A DNA stretch of 64,000 nt from Akanthomyces muscarius (Eukaryota; Ascomycota; Sordariomycetes; Hypocreales; Cordycipitaceae), in assembly GCF_028009165.1 (NCBI RefSeq), contig NC_079246.1, positions 620,001 through 684,000 of the forward strand. Reading direction: 5' to 3'. The notes under the pieces are model-generated. The model worked only from the letters and a program-made list of their open reading frames with translations. It ran no database searches and was not told the DNA's origin. Shown here piece after piece: positions 9,095 through 19,440 of the stretch. The position numbers and the translations under genes were made by a program. Positions within the stretch are counted from its first letter, which is position 1. Every line of letters begins with the position of its first letter.

Positions 9095-12000
9095 ATGCAG
9101 TCGTGGCCTAATCCCGGCCAGGGTGACGGCAATGAGCAGGATGCATGGCAATCTAATTTTGCCTATGACGACCAGGGAACCGCTTTCGATCCTGACCAGC
9201 AATGGGCCCAGCAGCTGACGGGCCAGACGACCGACTTTTCACATCTACACCAGGACCCTGCATCGTTCTTCGACGCGTCTTCTGCATCTGCCAATCCATA
9301 TGTGCAAGCGCAGTCGCTACACGCTAGTCCTACGAATCAACCTGCGTTTCCGGCACATCAGTACGCACAACAGGGCCAGGATGCCATTGATCCTGCTTTC
9401 CATAATGTACATCCAACCCTGTATGCGCATGGAGCCAAGCCCGGTGACAGTGGGCATGTCGATCACTTGGACGAAGGGCGACCGTTTCCTCAGCACAACT
9501 ATCCTTTCCCTGCTCAAGGAGACGCGTCTTTCCGCCAACAGCCGCAACAGTTTGGCCAATCGCATTTGCAGCAGCCTCAAGTCAGCCGCCAGCCAGAGCA
9601 GTTTGGCGTGTTTGCGCAAAATCAGCAGGCAGCAGTTGAGCCCCAGCGTGTCGTCACGCCCCAGGGCGCATTCCGCCAGAGCCCAGCCCTTTCTCAGCCA
9701 CCCAGCGGTCAACAAGCGCAATATCAAACCGATCCTCACCTGACTTATGCTGCACAAAGGCAGCACTATCAATTGCACGGCGATCAATTAAGCACGCAAC
9801 AGCCACCGAGACAAGGCTATCAGGATGGCCTGCACACATTTCAAGGACAACCAGCAGTTGTCCAACAGAATGCCATGCAATACGTCCCCAACGCCTATCA
9901 GGCCGTTGATGCGACTGAGACCACTATCAAGAGGAACAGGTCTACAAAAGCCTCCGACTCCAGCTCTGAAGGCCCACAAGATTCGACGCCAGAAGCATCA
10001 GGAAGAAGGGCCGAGGACATGGATGCTTATCCTGCTCCTGTACCCTCCGCCGAAGACCAAGAGCAGCTCTCCAAGTTCAGCAAGCGCAGCAAATCCGCCC
10101 AAGTCAAATATCCATCAATAAATGGCCTGCCGCACCTTGTATTTGATGGCAGCATAAAAATTCCGACCCCCAAGAGTTTCGACAAGCTTGCGCCCCTCGT
10201 CACATTACCACCAAGGTCTGGCAAAGCCATGGTCCCGGAACTGGGCTATAGCCTGCCCTGCGAAATCCAAGGAAATTTTACGAGCCAGTACCGTCCAGCC
10301 CCCGATCGAGCTGGTCTAAACGAGAGACGCATGGAAGCAAAGGATCTTCTGGATCAATTTGAAGTATCTATGAAAGCTATGGGAAAGCGTCGCCCCAAGT
10401 ACACGGAGTATCCCCACGCATTCAAAGAGCAGATGAAATCAGACGAGGCTGTCAAAAACAAGGCCGGAAAAAAGGTTAAGAAGCAGCAGGGAGGTGACCA
10501 GAATAAGCCTATTCGCCCCGCTGCCCGACCAACAGATCCTGTAGAGGCAGCAAGCTGGGATGCCATTGGTATCGTGCATATTGACCAGTCCGTTGCCCGA
10601 ACCAGCTCGTTGATCGCGCAGCGAGTGCAGCAAGCTGGCGACTTATTCATTAAGCTGCGAGGCGAAATGAACAAGGCAAAACAAGAGCTAGATCAAATGA
10701 CCAAGGACAAAAAAACGGAGTCTGAAGTTGCGGCTATGAAAGCTGAGTACGAACAAAGGAAGGAAGCATTCTATCGTGCCTTGGATTCGACAGTCGAGCA
10801 TGCTGACGACGCTGTCTTGGATAATCTGGGCGGCCACCAGAAACTCATTCTAAGCCTCGTCAATGCTTTAATTTCTTGCATTAAAGCTGCCGATTTCTCC
10901 GGCAAGCTGCCAAAGATTGTACTCGAGCTCATATCGCTCTTCCGCATGACAAAGAAAATCATTGACACCACAAACTTTGAGACTGTCCGCAAGCGCTTCG
11001 GCGACAAGGGTGACGCAGATGTCAAAGACTTTATTCAGGATATCAATGCCAAAATCAGAAAGGTCATGAAAACTAGCGAACCCGAGACGGCGACTGGCTA
11101 CACAGGCACATCAGCGGCCAGTAGAGCCAAGGCCGCGGTCAAACCAGCTACCGATGCGACGACAAAGCGAAGCAGAGAGGACGACTCGGACAGCCGAACC
11201 ACCAAGAAAATTGTTCTTGAGCAACCAGGCAGCTCGCTGCTCAAGAAGCTTGCTCAACCAAAGGCGCAGCCACAAGTTGTTCCGAAGCCTGTTGCAAGCT
11301 CTCTTTTGCCCGGCAAAAGCCGGCCGGCCGCCAAACCCGTTGCCAAGTCTGAAGCAACGGCAAGCGCAGGTAGTCCTGCAGCTTCTGGCGACGAGAAGCT
11401 AAAGGCCCCTGTCCGTAAAGTATCCGACAGCAAAACCGAGCCAGCAAAGGTGCCAGTACCGAAACCGACACCCTCAGCAGCATCGAGCGCACTTTCTGGT
11501 ATCGCGTCACTGTTGGACTCTATCAATGCACCAAAGGTCGAAGCTGCCGCAATAGCAAACGCTATAAAAGAAGTCGAGATCGAAGATGACACGGAATCCC
11601 CCGCGGCAAAGGCCAAGAGGCTGCGAAAGCTGGAGCGTCGCAAGCTGCGTGTCACGTGGAAGCCAGATCATGAACTTGTGCAAACCAAGGTTTTCACAAA
11701 GGACGACAACGAGGATGAAGGACGCGCCATGAACATGATTCGCGATGCAGCCGACGATAAATCAGAAGGCATGATGCTGAAGCAACGCATGGGCATGGAT
11801 GAAGATGAAGATGAAGAGGATGTTCCCTATCAACCGTGGCTTGGTCCGGTAGAAATGGACCTTTCCGGGCTGTCGGCGGATGTTCGAAGCAAGAACTTTA
11901 CCACTCGTGGTGGGACTGTTACCTTTTCGACCGACGAGCAGAAACGCATCGCTGAAAGAGAACAGCGAGAGCTTATGGCCATTTACACCGACCCTGGCGA

Positions 12001-13168
12001 TATTCCGCCGACGCCAAAATCACCTCCTCCAGAATCCGCAAGCACTACATCCAGCGTCAAGGTTGGGCAACTGCCAAGCGACGACCCGAAGTTTGCTGAG
12101 ATCCAGCGACGCTGGGCCGATGCGCAACAGATGGGTGTCGAACAAGCGTTAGTTGCGGCAGTTCAGCGTCTTGATGCCAAGCAAAGTCCCGCCAACAAGC
12201 TCGACGCCATTCTCGGGCGTCTTCAGAACAGCAATCCTGCTTCATCTGCTAACCAGCCAGCTCCATCTCCCGCCGCAGCCCAGCAGCGCATTTCGATAGC
12301 AGCAAGCAACGTTCCCTTGCTCGTTGGGCTTGCAGCAGAAGAGGGCATTCTCGGATGGCTTCGCTCAGACAAGATTGCGGCGTGGAACGACCCGAACCCT
12401 GTTCATGGAGACCTCTCACGGCCACACCGATACGCAGACTCTACCCAAGCAGCAGGCCACGCTGTCGAGACTGTCGCCAAGTCTCTGCAAGGAAAACCTT
12501 ACCCGGCCAACGCGCCTCCTGACTGGATGCTTCAGTATGAAGACAAGGTCAAAGAGTGGTGGTTCGGTTATAACAAGGAAGCGCCGGCAAGACAGCGCAG
12601 AGAAGATGAGAGACGGGCCAGAGCTGCAGCGGAGGCTGGACCAGCGGCTATCGCACAGGGCATGCAAGACTGGTCGTACGCGCCGGAATACGCTCCTTAC
12701 ATGGCGATACTGCAACAGATGAATGGCGGAGCAGTAGCGGCGCCGCCGCCACCACCACCGCCGCCACCGCAGCAGCAGCAGCAGTCACAGTTGGATGACA
12801 GCCAGCTGCATTCTATTTTGTCGGCCATCAACCAGGCCCCTCAGCAACCTAACCAACCCGGCGGGGATGCTGCGTACCAGATGATGATGCAAATGGCGCA
12901 AGGCCAGGCCTCGCAGCAGCAGGTGACTGGCGGAGACAGAGATCGTGATTGGGACAGAGAAGATGATCAGGATCGGGGACGACCGCGAGACTGGGATCGC
13001 GAGCGCGGCCGAAGCGATGGCGGACGAGAGGAGCCGTACCGCAAGAAGAAGGCAACGCTCCCACCACATAAGCCCGCCAACAAGGCTTTGATTGGCACCA
13101 AGGCGTGCACGTTCTGGCAGCAGGGCAAATGTGCTCGTGGTGATCAGTGTACATTTCGACACGACTGA
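9095..13168 (+). CDS. PNUTS/Ppn1-like PP1 regulatory subunit (TFIIS-N and CCCH zinc finger)
   Basis: A single exon of 1357 aa. Residues 1-290 are Gln/Pro/His-rich and disordered. Residues about 500-670 are helical with a coiled coil and resemble a TFIIS N-terminal (LW) domain. A canonical PP1-docking RVxF motif, KLRVTW, is at about 850-855, followed by an acidic DEDEDEED stretch. A proline run followed by glutamines is at about 1213-1230. The last 21 residues are a CCCH zinc finger (C-x8-C-x5-C-x3-H). This order, LW domain then RVxF then C-terminal CCCH, is that of animal PNUTS; fission yeast Ppn1 is the PP1 partner in the cleavage and polyadenylation factor. I infer a nuclear PP1-targeting role in transcription termination. 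Annotation pipelines might call it only a CCCH zinc-finger protein. Confidence 0.65.
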   Translation: MQSWPNPGQGDGNEQDAWQSNFAYDDQGTAFDPDQQWAQQLTGQTTDFSHLHQDPASFFDASSASANPYVQAQSLHASPTNQPAFPAHQYAQQGQDAIDPAFHNVHPTLYAHGAKPGDSGHVDHLDEGRPFPQHNYPFPAQGDASFRQQPQQFGQSHLQQPQVSRQPEQFGVFAQNQQAAVEPQRVVTPQGAFRQSPALSQPPSGQQAQYQTDPHLTYAAQRQHYQLHGDQLSTQQPPRQGYQDGLHTFQGQPAVVQQNAMQYVPNAYQAVDATETTIKRNRSTKASDSSSEGPQDSTPEASGRRAEDMDAYPAPVPSAEDQEQLSKFSKRSKSAQVKYPSINGLPHLVFDGSIKIPTPKSFDKLAPLVTLPPRSGKAMVPELGYSLPCEIQGNFTSQYRPAPDRAGLNERRMEAKDLLDQFEVSMKAMGKRRPKYTEYPHAFKEQMKSDEAVKNKAGKKVKKQQGGDQNKPIRPAARPTDPVEAASWDAIGIVHIDQSVARTSSLIAQRVQQAGDLFIKLRGEMNKAKQELDQMTKDKKTESEVAAMKAEYEQRKEAFYRALDSTVEHADDAVLDNLGGHQKLILSLVNALISCIKAADFSGKLPKIVLELISLFRMTKKIIDTTNFETVRKRFGDKGDADVKDFIQDINAKIRKVMKTSEPETATGYTGTSAASRAKAAVKPATDATTKRSREDDSDSRTTKKIVLEQPGSSLLKKLAQPKAQPQVVPKPVASSLLPGKSRPAAKPVAKSEATASAGSPAASGDEKLKAPVRKVSDSKTEPAKVPVPKPTPSAASSALSGIASLLDSINAPKVEAAAIANAIKEVEIEDDTESPAAKAKRLRKLERRKLRVTWKPDHELVQTKVFTKDDNEDEGRAMNMIRDAADDKSEGMMLKQRMGMDEDEDEEDVPYQPWLGPVEMDLSGLSADVRSKNFTTRGGTVTFSTDEQKRIAEREQRELMAIYTDPGDIPPTPKSPPPESASTTSSVKVGQLPSDDPKFAEIQRRWADAQQMGVEQALVAAVQRLDAKQSPANKLDAILGRLQNSNPASSANQPAPSPAAAQQRISIAASNVPLLVGLAAEEGILGWLRSDKIAAWNDPNPVHGDLSRPHRYADSTQAAGHAVETVAKSLQGKPYPANAPPDWMLQYEDKVKEWWFGYNKEAPARQRREDERRARAAAEAGPAAIAQGMQDWSYAPEYAPYMAILQQMNGGAVAAPPPPPPPPPQQQQQSQLDDSQLHSILSAINQAPQQPNQPGGDAAYQMMMQMAQGQASQQQVTGGDRDRDWDREDDQDRGRPRDWDRERGRSDGGREEPYRKKKATLPPHKPANKALIGTKACTFWQQGKCARGDQCTFRHD

Positions 13169-13588
13169 GGCATCACATGCTTGGTCATGTACTGTATTCG
13201 TGGGGAAGTTGGGCTGGCGTAGAAGAACACCATATCACGGCGTTTGGGCATTTTGAAGCTAGAACCATGCATGGAATGGTCAATGTCGATTGCTTTTTTT
13301 GTATTTTTCTCGTTGCTTTATTTTGTACCATGGGATACCAGGAGCCTCAGAGCTGGAACATGTACCATTAGCAAGACCCTTTTTCTACCTGGCTATTTGA
13401 AAAGCGCCACTGCTTTACCGGAGATGGCCTCATACGGACTAATATACTGTAGTGTGTGCATCTTCGTTTTAATCATTGTACGCTCATACATGCCTTGTGA
13501 TTTTAAGTCTGCAGCCTTGCAATTACGGCCCAAATAGCAATGATCATTTTAGAGCTATCGCTAGATTTTAGAATTTTCTTTTTTTGTT
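13169..13588. other. Intergenic, convergent 3' ends
   Basis: This 420-bp AT-rich stretch lies between the stops of the PNUTS-like gene and translin. It presumably holds both 3' UTRs; nothing else is visible. Confidence 0.5.
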
Positions 13589-14494
13589 TTACTCGGACTT
13601 CATCTCTGCGTCTGCCGCGCCGGGTCTGGGCACCAGCCCGCGTAGGCTCAAGTCGTAGACGACGTCCTCGACCCTCTTGACGTCGTACTTTACGGCGTCG
13701 GCGCGCTTGCGGAGGATGTCGTTTTTCAGGTTCAGCAGCTGGAAGCCGGCGAAGAGGTCCTTGAGGAACGCGCTGACGGTCAGCGGCAGGGCAAAGTCGC
13801 CAAGGGTCACGGCGTTTGTGGCAAGGCGGCCGAGCTCCTGCGTCAGGTCCGTCAGGGCGAGCAGGTACTCCTCGATGGTGAGGTGGAAGGTGTCGCGGTC
13901 CTTGACGTTGGTGGGCGCGGCGAAGACGGCGCCGACCTGCTCGAGGGTGAGGAGCTGCCCGATCTCGGCAGGGATAGTAGTGGTAGTGCTGGGGGAGGCG
14001 AGAGAGGAGAAGCCGCCGAGCCAGGCTGTGTAGAGGACGGTGCCGATGGCGTTTTGCATAGTGCGCGACCAGCGCGAGTTGTACCTGGCAAGGTCAGTTG
14101 GGGGGGGTACATTGGTGAGACGGGAGACGGGAGGGGAGGATGCGTACTTGTAGTAGGGGTGCTTGGAGGCGAGCTCGTTGAGCTCGGCTACGATGACGGC
14201 TTCATCCTTGATGGCGGCCTCGAGCTGCGTGACCAATTGAGGATCTGCGGGTGGTGAGGATGGTTAGAGGGAGAAAGGGGAATATAATCAAGGGCAAGAT
14301 GGAGAGAACTGACAGCTGGCGCGCGGCGTCGAGTGCACCTTTGTGAGCAGGCCCTGGGCGGCGCCGACGGAGCGCTCGAGGCGCTGCAGGATCTGGGTGA
14401 GGGCGTCGCGGATGCGCGTCTCCTCCTCGAGCTTTGACTCGAGGCTGGCAAAGATGGAAGGGTCGAGGAGGGATTGCTGCTGCGGCTGCGACAT
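13589..14494 (-). CDS. Translin
   Basis: Three exons (14494-14314, 14244-14148, 14084-13589) join in frame to 257 aa; the second splice restores the conserved HPYYKYNSRWS. Other translin signatures are the N-terminal coiled helix with SLESKLEEETRIRDAL, TIEEYLLALTDLTQELGRLATNAV, and the C-terminal helix with LKNDILRKRADAVKYDVKRVEDVVYDLSLRGL. Translin forms octameric barrels that bind RNA and single-stranded DNA and, with its partner TRAX, act as the C3PO endoribonuclease. The first donor is GTCAGT, weaker than usual, so that exon edge is the least sure part. Confidence 0.92.
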
Positions 14495-16491
14495 GGTGGG
14501 TGATGTTGATGTGGTGTGGTGTGGTGTGGTGTGGTGTGATGTGCGCGGCGGAGTGGCGGCGGCTTGGCGGCTAAGATGGGACGGGACGGGATAAGATGTT
14601 GCTAAATGTAAAAGTGGTGGTGGAAAGAGGATCCTAGCAATTGTAGACGAGAAATGTATTGTCAAGGCTGTGGATGTGGCGTTAAAAGCTTGGCTGATGC
14701 AGTGTGTGATTTGGCGGTTCCAGCAGAGATTTTAACTAGTCAACTATGTAGGTGGTGAGGTTTTCTGGTCCCGTTTGTGTGGGAGTTGGTGGTGGTTTTC
14801 GGGCGGTGCTTGCGAGATGCACCAACACCAAAGCTCTTCTAATTACTCTCGGTGGTTTTTTTAGTAGCCATTCTGAATAGATACCTCTATCAAATCTTTG
14901 CTGACTCTAAGAATTCTTACGGATACTTGCGTCAGAATGGCCTTTTCAGCTCCAGCCTCGCAGCTATTACAAACCGCATACATTGATTCATGCGTGAGCG
15001 GCTCTCTGCGGCGCCGCCATCCAACACACACCCGTCGACGCCGTGCATATTCAGCCCTTTCTCTCAGCTTGGCTGCGGCCTGCCTGCCTGCATGCATGCA
15101 CGGCAACTTGCCCTCCGAACTTTTCTGGCTCAAGGCTGCCTGGATACCGGCAAGTTGGGAAGAGACAGCGTGCGGGCGCAGACACGACGGCGGGGGGTGT
15201 GAGACATGCCCAAGCAAACTCGCTGAACGCTGTGCAGCACCTGTTCTTCTTCTTCGCTTCACTCTTTTTTTTCTCGTGCATCGACCTGAATCTGACAAAC
15301 CAACTCTCGTGAATCAACGTGAGATTGTAATTAACAGGAATCTTTTTTTTTTCTTCTGGGAGCATGTTTGATGTGGCCGCTCCGCCGGCCGGTCAATGCA
15401 AAAGAACAATACTAACAACACCACCAGACTCACATGGTTCTTGGGGGTCGGTCGGTCAAGCAAACAATCGCAGGCAGCAACTTTGACAGAAAATGCGCTG
15501 GAACGGACGGGCTGTGCATTCGTTTCAGTCCCCTTCGCAAGCAGATTGGAGGGTCATGGTCGAATTGTAAAAATAGTCCAGTGCTGCTATTACACTGTGC
15601 GAAACGCGGAATCGGGGGGGCCAGAGTTGTAGCTCTCAATCGGTTGCGTGCAACGGGAAAGGCGTAACAACTTAGGAGGGGCAATTAATTAACAGTCAAC
15701 GTAGGACGCCGGGTCTCCTTGCCAGCTCGCTTTCCGGAATGCACATCTGCTTCCAGATCGTGCCGGAATAGCTCAATCTACCGAACGCCCGCAACTGCAG
15801 ATCTTGCCCTCGACAACTCAGCCCCCTCTCATGTATTCTATTGACAACGCCATCTTTTATAAAACAGTCCAAATCCATTCCTGTATTCAGTCTCTCGTAG
15901 GAGAAAAAATGACCGCGCGCGCTGTACAGAAAGCCACACTGTGAATGCGAGACATCGTCACCACCAACACCACCATCACCGCCATTCACATCGCCGACCA
16001 ACCAAATCCCACACCACCCCCGCTCGGCTTCTCGCCGTCCCTTTTTCGCCCGAGCACAGAGTGGTTACACAAGACAAGACGATGACCTCGACCAACCAAG
16101 CCAACATGTCCTGCAAGCCACCTCATCTAGCTCCAGCCCTCTCTCTCCCATCCCTGCCGCTGGGCCGTGCTGCCAACAAAACAAAATAGCAACTCGCACC
16201 AACCACACGGCCCATAGCAAGCCTCCTGGCCCTCCTCCCGTCATCGTCCGATGCCTGCAGTATGCATCGTGACTTGGCAAAAGACCAATAAAGACTTTCC
16301 TGTCTCTCCCGCAAGGCTGTAGACTGCATATATGTGGCATGAAGAGAGGGTTGCTGGCGACATCGATTCCACCGACACATGTCCATCCCATCCTGTCCTT
16401 ACCGCTCTTGTACAACAAGTCTGTACTATATTCGCAGCCGTGTCTCCCTACCCTCCTCCCCCCTTCCATTCTCCTCCCGTCCGTGCACAGC
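14495..16491. other. Intergenic, divergent spacer between translin and sedolisin
   Basis: About 2 kb without a supported gene. It begins with a GTGGT microsatellite just upstream of translin. The last 600 bp are pyrimidine-rich on the plus strand, which fits a promoter and leader for the secreted protease. Confidence 0.4.
14511..14539. repeat. GTGGT microsatellite
   Basis: About five to six tandem copies of a 5-bp unit (GTGGT) lie 17 bp upstream of the translin start codon, probably in its 5' UTR. Confidence 0.8.
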
Positions 16492-18548
16492 ATGCGTCGA
16501 TGCACATCTCGGAAGAATATGAAGAGACACTCGCTGGCATATCTTGCCCGCGGCGCCTGTCTAGCCGCGCTGGCTCTCGTTGCGCAGGCGCATCCCGCGG
16601 CCAACACCGCCATCGTCTCACAACTCACCATCAGCCTCACGCCCAAAGACAACGGTGCGCTCCTCGCTCGCACCGTCCATGAGCTGTCCGACCCCAAACA
16701 TGCCCGTTACGGGCGGCACCTCGCCCGCGACGCCGCGCTCGACCTGCTCCAGCCCAGCAGCGAGGCGCTCACCGCGGTCAAGACCTGGCTGCGCGACGCC
16801 GCCGGCCTACAAGACAGCGACATCCGGCAACGCGGCCAGCTCCTCTACGCCACCGTCTCTGCGAAGCAGTCTGCGTCGCTGCTCAAGAGACGCAAAGACA
16901 CGAGCAGTCATGGCGACTTGCACGGCGCCTACAGCGTCGCCGAGGAGGCGGTCCGGAAGCACATTCGCGCCATTCATCTTGGGAGCGCCGAGTCCGACGA
17001 GGTGCAGAAGCGATGGCACACGCACCGCATCGATCCGTCCCTGCCCATGCCGCCGTCGACAGCACACAGCAAGTACCCCGTTAGTGCCGGCCTCGACGGC
17101 TGCGACGCCAAGATTACACCCGCGTGTCTGCGCGAAAAGTACCAGATGAGGGACATACCGGCCGCGACGACCAAGAAGACGATTCTCGGCGTCATGGGCT
17201 TTGGAGGAGTACGTAGCACTGCCGCGGAGGAAGGAATTAGACTAACATGCATGGCGACTAGCAAACCGCGCAGCACGCAGACCTGGACCTCTTCCTCCGC
17301 GACTTTGACCCCTCCATGGTCGGCGCCAACTTTAGCGAGACGTTTCTCAACGGCGGCGAGAACCCGCAGGGCTCGTACCCGGCGTCAGAGGGCAATCTCG
17401 ACATTCAGTACGCCGTGGCCCTGGCGGCCGCCAACGTCGACGTCCGGTTCTACTCTGTCGGCGGCCGCAACTTTGACTTTATCCCCGATCTCGAGTCCGT
17501 CTCTCCCCCTTTCTTGTCGTCGTCCATCTTTTTACTTTAGACGAGGGCCAGACTAACATGGGAATGCGAAACACAGCCTCCCTAAAAGCAGCAACGGATT
17601 CACAGAGCCGTACCTCGCCTTTGCCACCACCCTCGCCGCGCTCCCCGACGACGAGCTGCCCTCGGTCCTCTCCATCTCGTACGGCGTCAACGAGCAGCTC
17701 CTCGCGCGCGACTACGCCGAGCACGTGTGCGACATCTTCGGGCAGCTCTCCGCGCGCGGCGTCTCCGTCCTCGCCGCCTCGGGCGACGCCGGGCCCGGCC
17801 AGTCGTGCCGGTCCAACGCCGACAACTCCACCGCTACGCGCTTCCTGCCCGCGTTCCCGGCGAGCTGCCCGTACGTCACGGCCGTCGGCGCCACGCGCGG
17901 CATCGCCGGCGAGACGGCCATGGAGCTCTCCGGCGGCGGCTTCTCCGAGTACTTCCCGCGGCCGGCGTACCAGCTCGGCGCGGTGGACGCGTACCTGGCA
18001 ATGCACGGAGGTGAGTGGAAAGGGCTGTACAACCCGAAAGGACGAGGGATCCCGGACGTGGCGGCGCTGGGGAGGAACTATCAGCTGTATTACCACGGCA
18101 CAGTCGACAGCGCCGACGGAACGAGGTATGTGGTGGAGAGAAGGTGGTCTTTTTGGCGGAAATGTTGATTACTGACGCTGTGGTTAAATAGTGCTTCGAC
18201 ACCAGTCTTGGCCGCCATGATTGCCGTGCTCAACGGCCTCCGCGCAGAAAAGGGAAAGCCGCCGCTGGGCTTCCTCAACACCTGGCTGTACACCATTGGC
18301 CGCTTTGGCTTTACCGAGTACGCAGTCACCTTTCCCTGACTCACAGGTACTTCAATCATGGCTGACTTTTTGGTTTGTGATGTAGCATCACGACGGGGAA
18401 ATCGAGCGGCTGTCCTGGCATTTCCTACGCGGGCCTGCCGTCGCCAAAGGTACCCGGCGCCGGATGGTCTGCGGACCATGGCTGGGATGCCGCCACGGGC
18501 TGGGGCACGCCCGTCTTCTCACGTCTTCGGCGCTTGGCTTGCCTATAG
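16492..18548 (+). CDS. Secreted tripeptidyl-peptidase, sedolisin family (S53)
   Basis: Five exons (16492-17208, 17262-17494, 17577-18125, 18192-18317, 18386-18548) give 595 aa. A signal peptide ends near AQAHP; the start at 16492 is the first ATG of the leader, with an in-frame alternative at 16519. Residues about 35-215 match the S53 propeptide. The catalytic set is present: Glu and Asp in SEGNLDIQYA (about 282 and 286), the oxyanion Asp in AASGDAGPG (about 387), and the Ser in GTSASTP (about 500), which is rebuilt only when intron 3 is removed. The C-terminal GWDAATGWGTP holds the expected calcium-binding Asp. These enzymes remove tripeptides from protein N-termini at acidic pH outside the cell. 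Nothing suggests a defect. Confidence 0.93.
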
Positions 18549-19440
18549 AAGAGGGCAGAGGGCATATCTCATGACGACTCCGACGGGGGGGATTTGGAAA
18601 GCGGTAATGGAAACCGAGTTCAGAGTTGGGGTACGGGGTACATATGGCTTGATGGTATTGCATAATATGGCAGGCGCACGGGAATAGCATTTACTAGCAG
18701 GCTCTTTATAGATGAAATTGATTCCATTTTTTTTAATTGGTTGAATTGAATTGATTTTAATTGCGGCGTCCCAGTAATCAAAATCTGGTGAGTGACCAAA
18801 CAACGTGCAAAGCGCTGGGCACGCACAAGATCCTGTCCCCAAGGGCAGCCTGTACCCGCTGACCTGATCCAACTTGATACAAAAAATTGTTAAAAACGTA
18901 AAATGTAAAGTGCAAAGCGGCCAAGAGGACGGAAAGAAAAAAATGGGTCGAAAAGAGTAGTTACGTGAATGAACAAATAAAACGTGGAATTACCAAACAA
19001 AAACAAGATCCAACAGACTGCCGAATTTTCTTGCAGTTACGTTTTGACAAATCCTTTAAACCTTTTCACGCAAAGCGGCCAACTCAAGATTGAAGCATGC
19101 ACACCGTTGAAACATATTTTGAACTTCCCTCTTTCTTTTTCCAACTTGTCGATTTGATAGAGAGAAATGAACAAGGTTCGTGCGACGTATGGGGGGGTAT
19201 ATTCCAGAAAAGAAACAAAGAAAAAGAAAAAGCAGTGCAAATGCGTGATGCAGGGGGAGGGTTGGACAGGGAAGAGAGAAAAGAAAAGTTGTCAAGTACC
19301 AGACTAGCAACACGTCTACCCCATCTAGAAAGGAAAAAAAGAAAGCTTCCATCTCATGACGCAAAATAAAACAAAAAAAGGGGGTTTAAAATACAAAAAG
19401 AAAGCTCAGCCTCGGGAGGTTCATCACCCAAAAAAAGACT
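18549..19440. other. Intergenic, convergent 3' ends
   Basis: About 890 bp, AT-rich with many A-runs, between the stop codons of the sedolisin and chitin synthase genes. No coding evidence. Confidence 0.5.
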
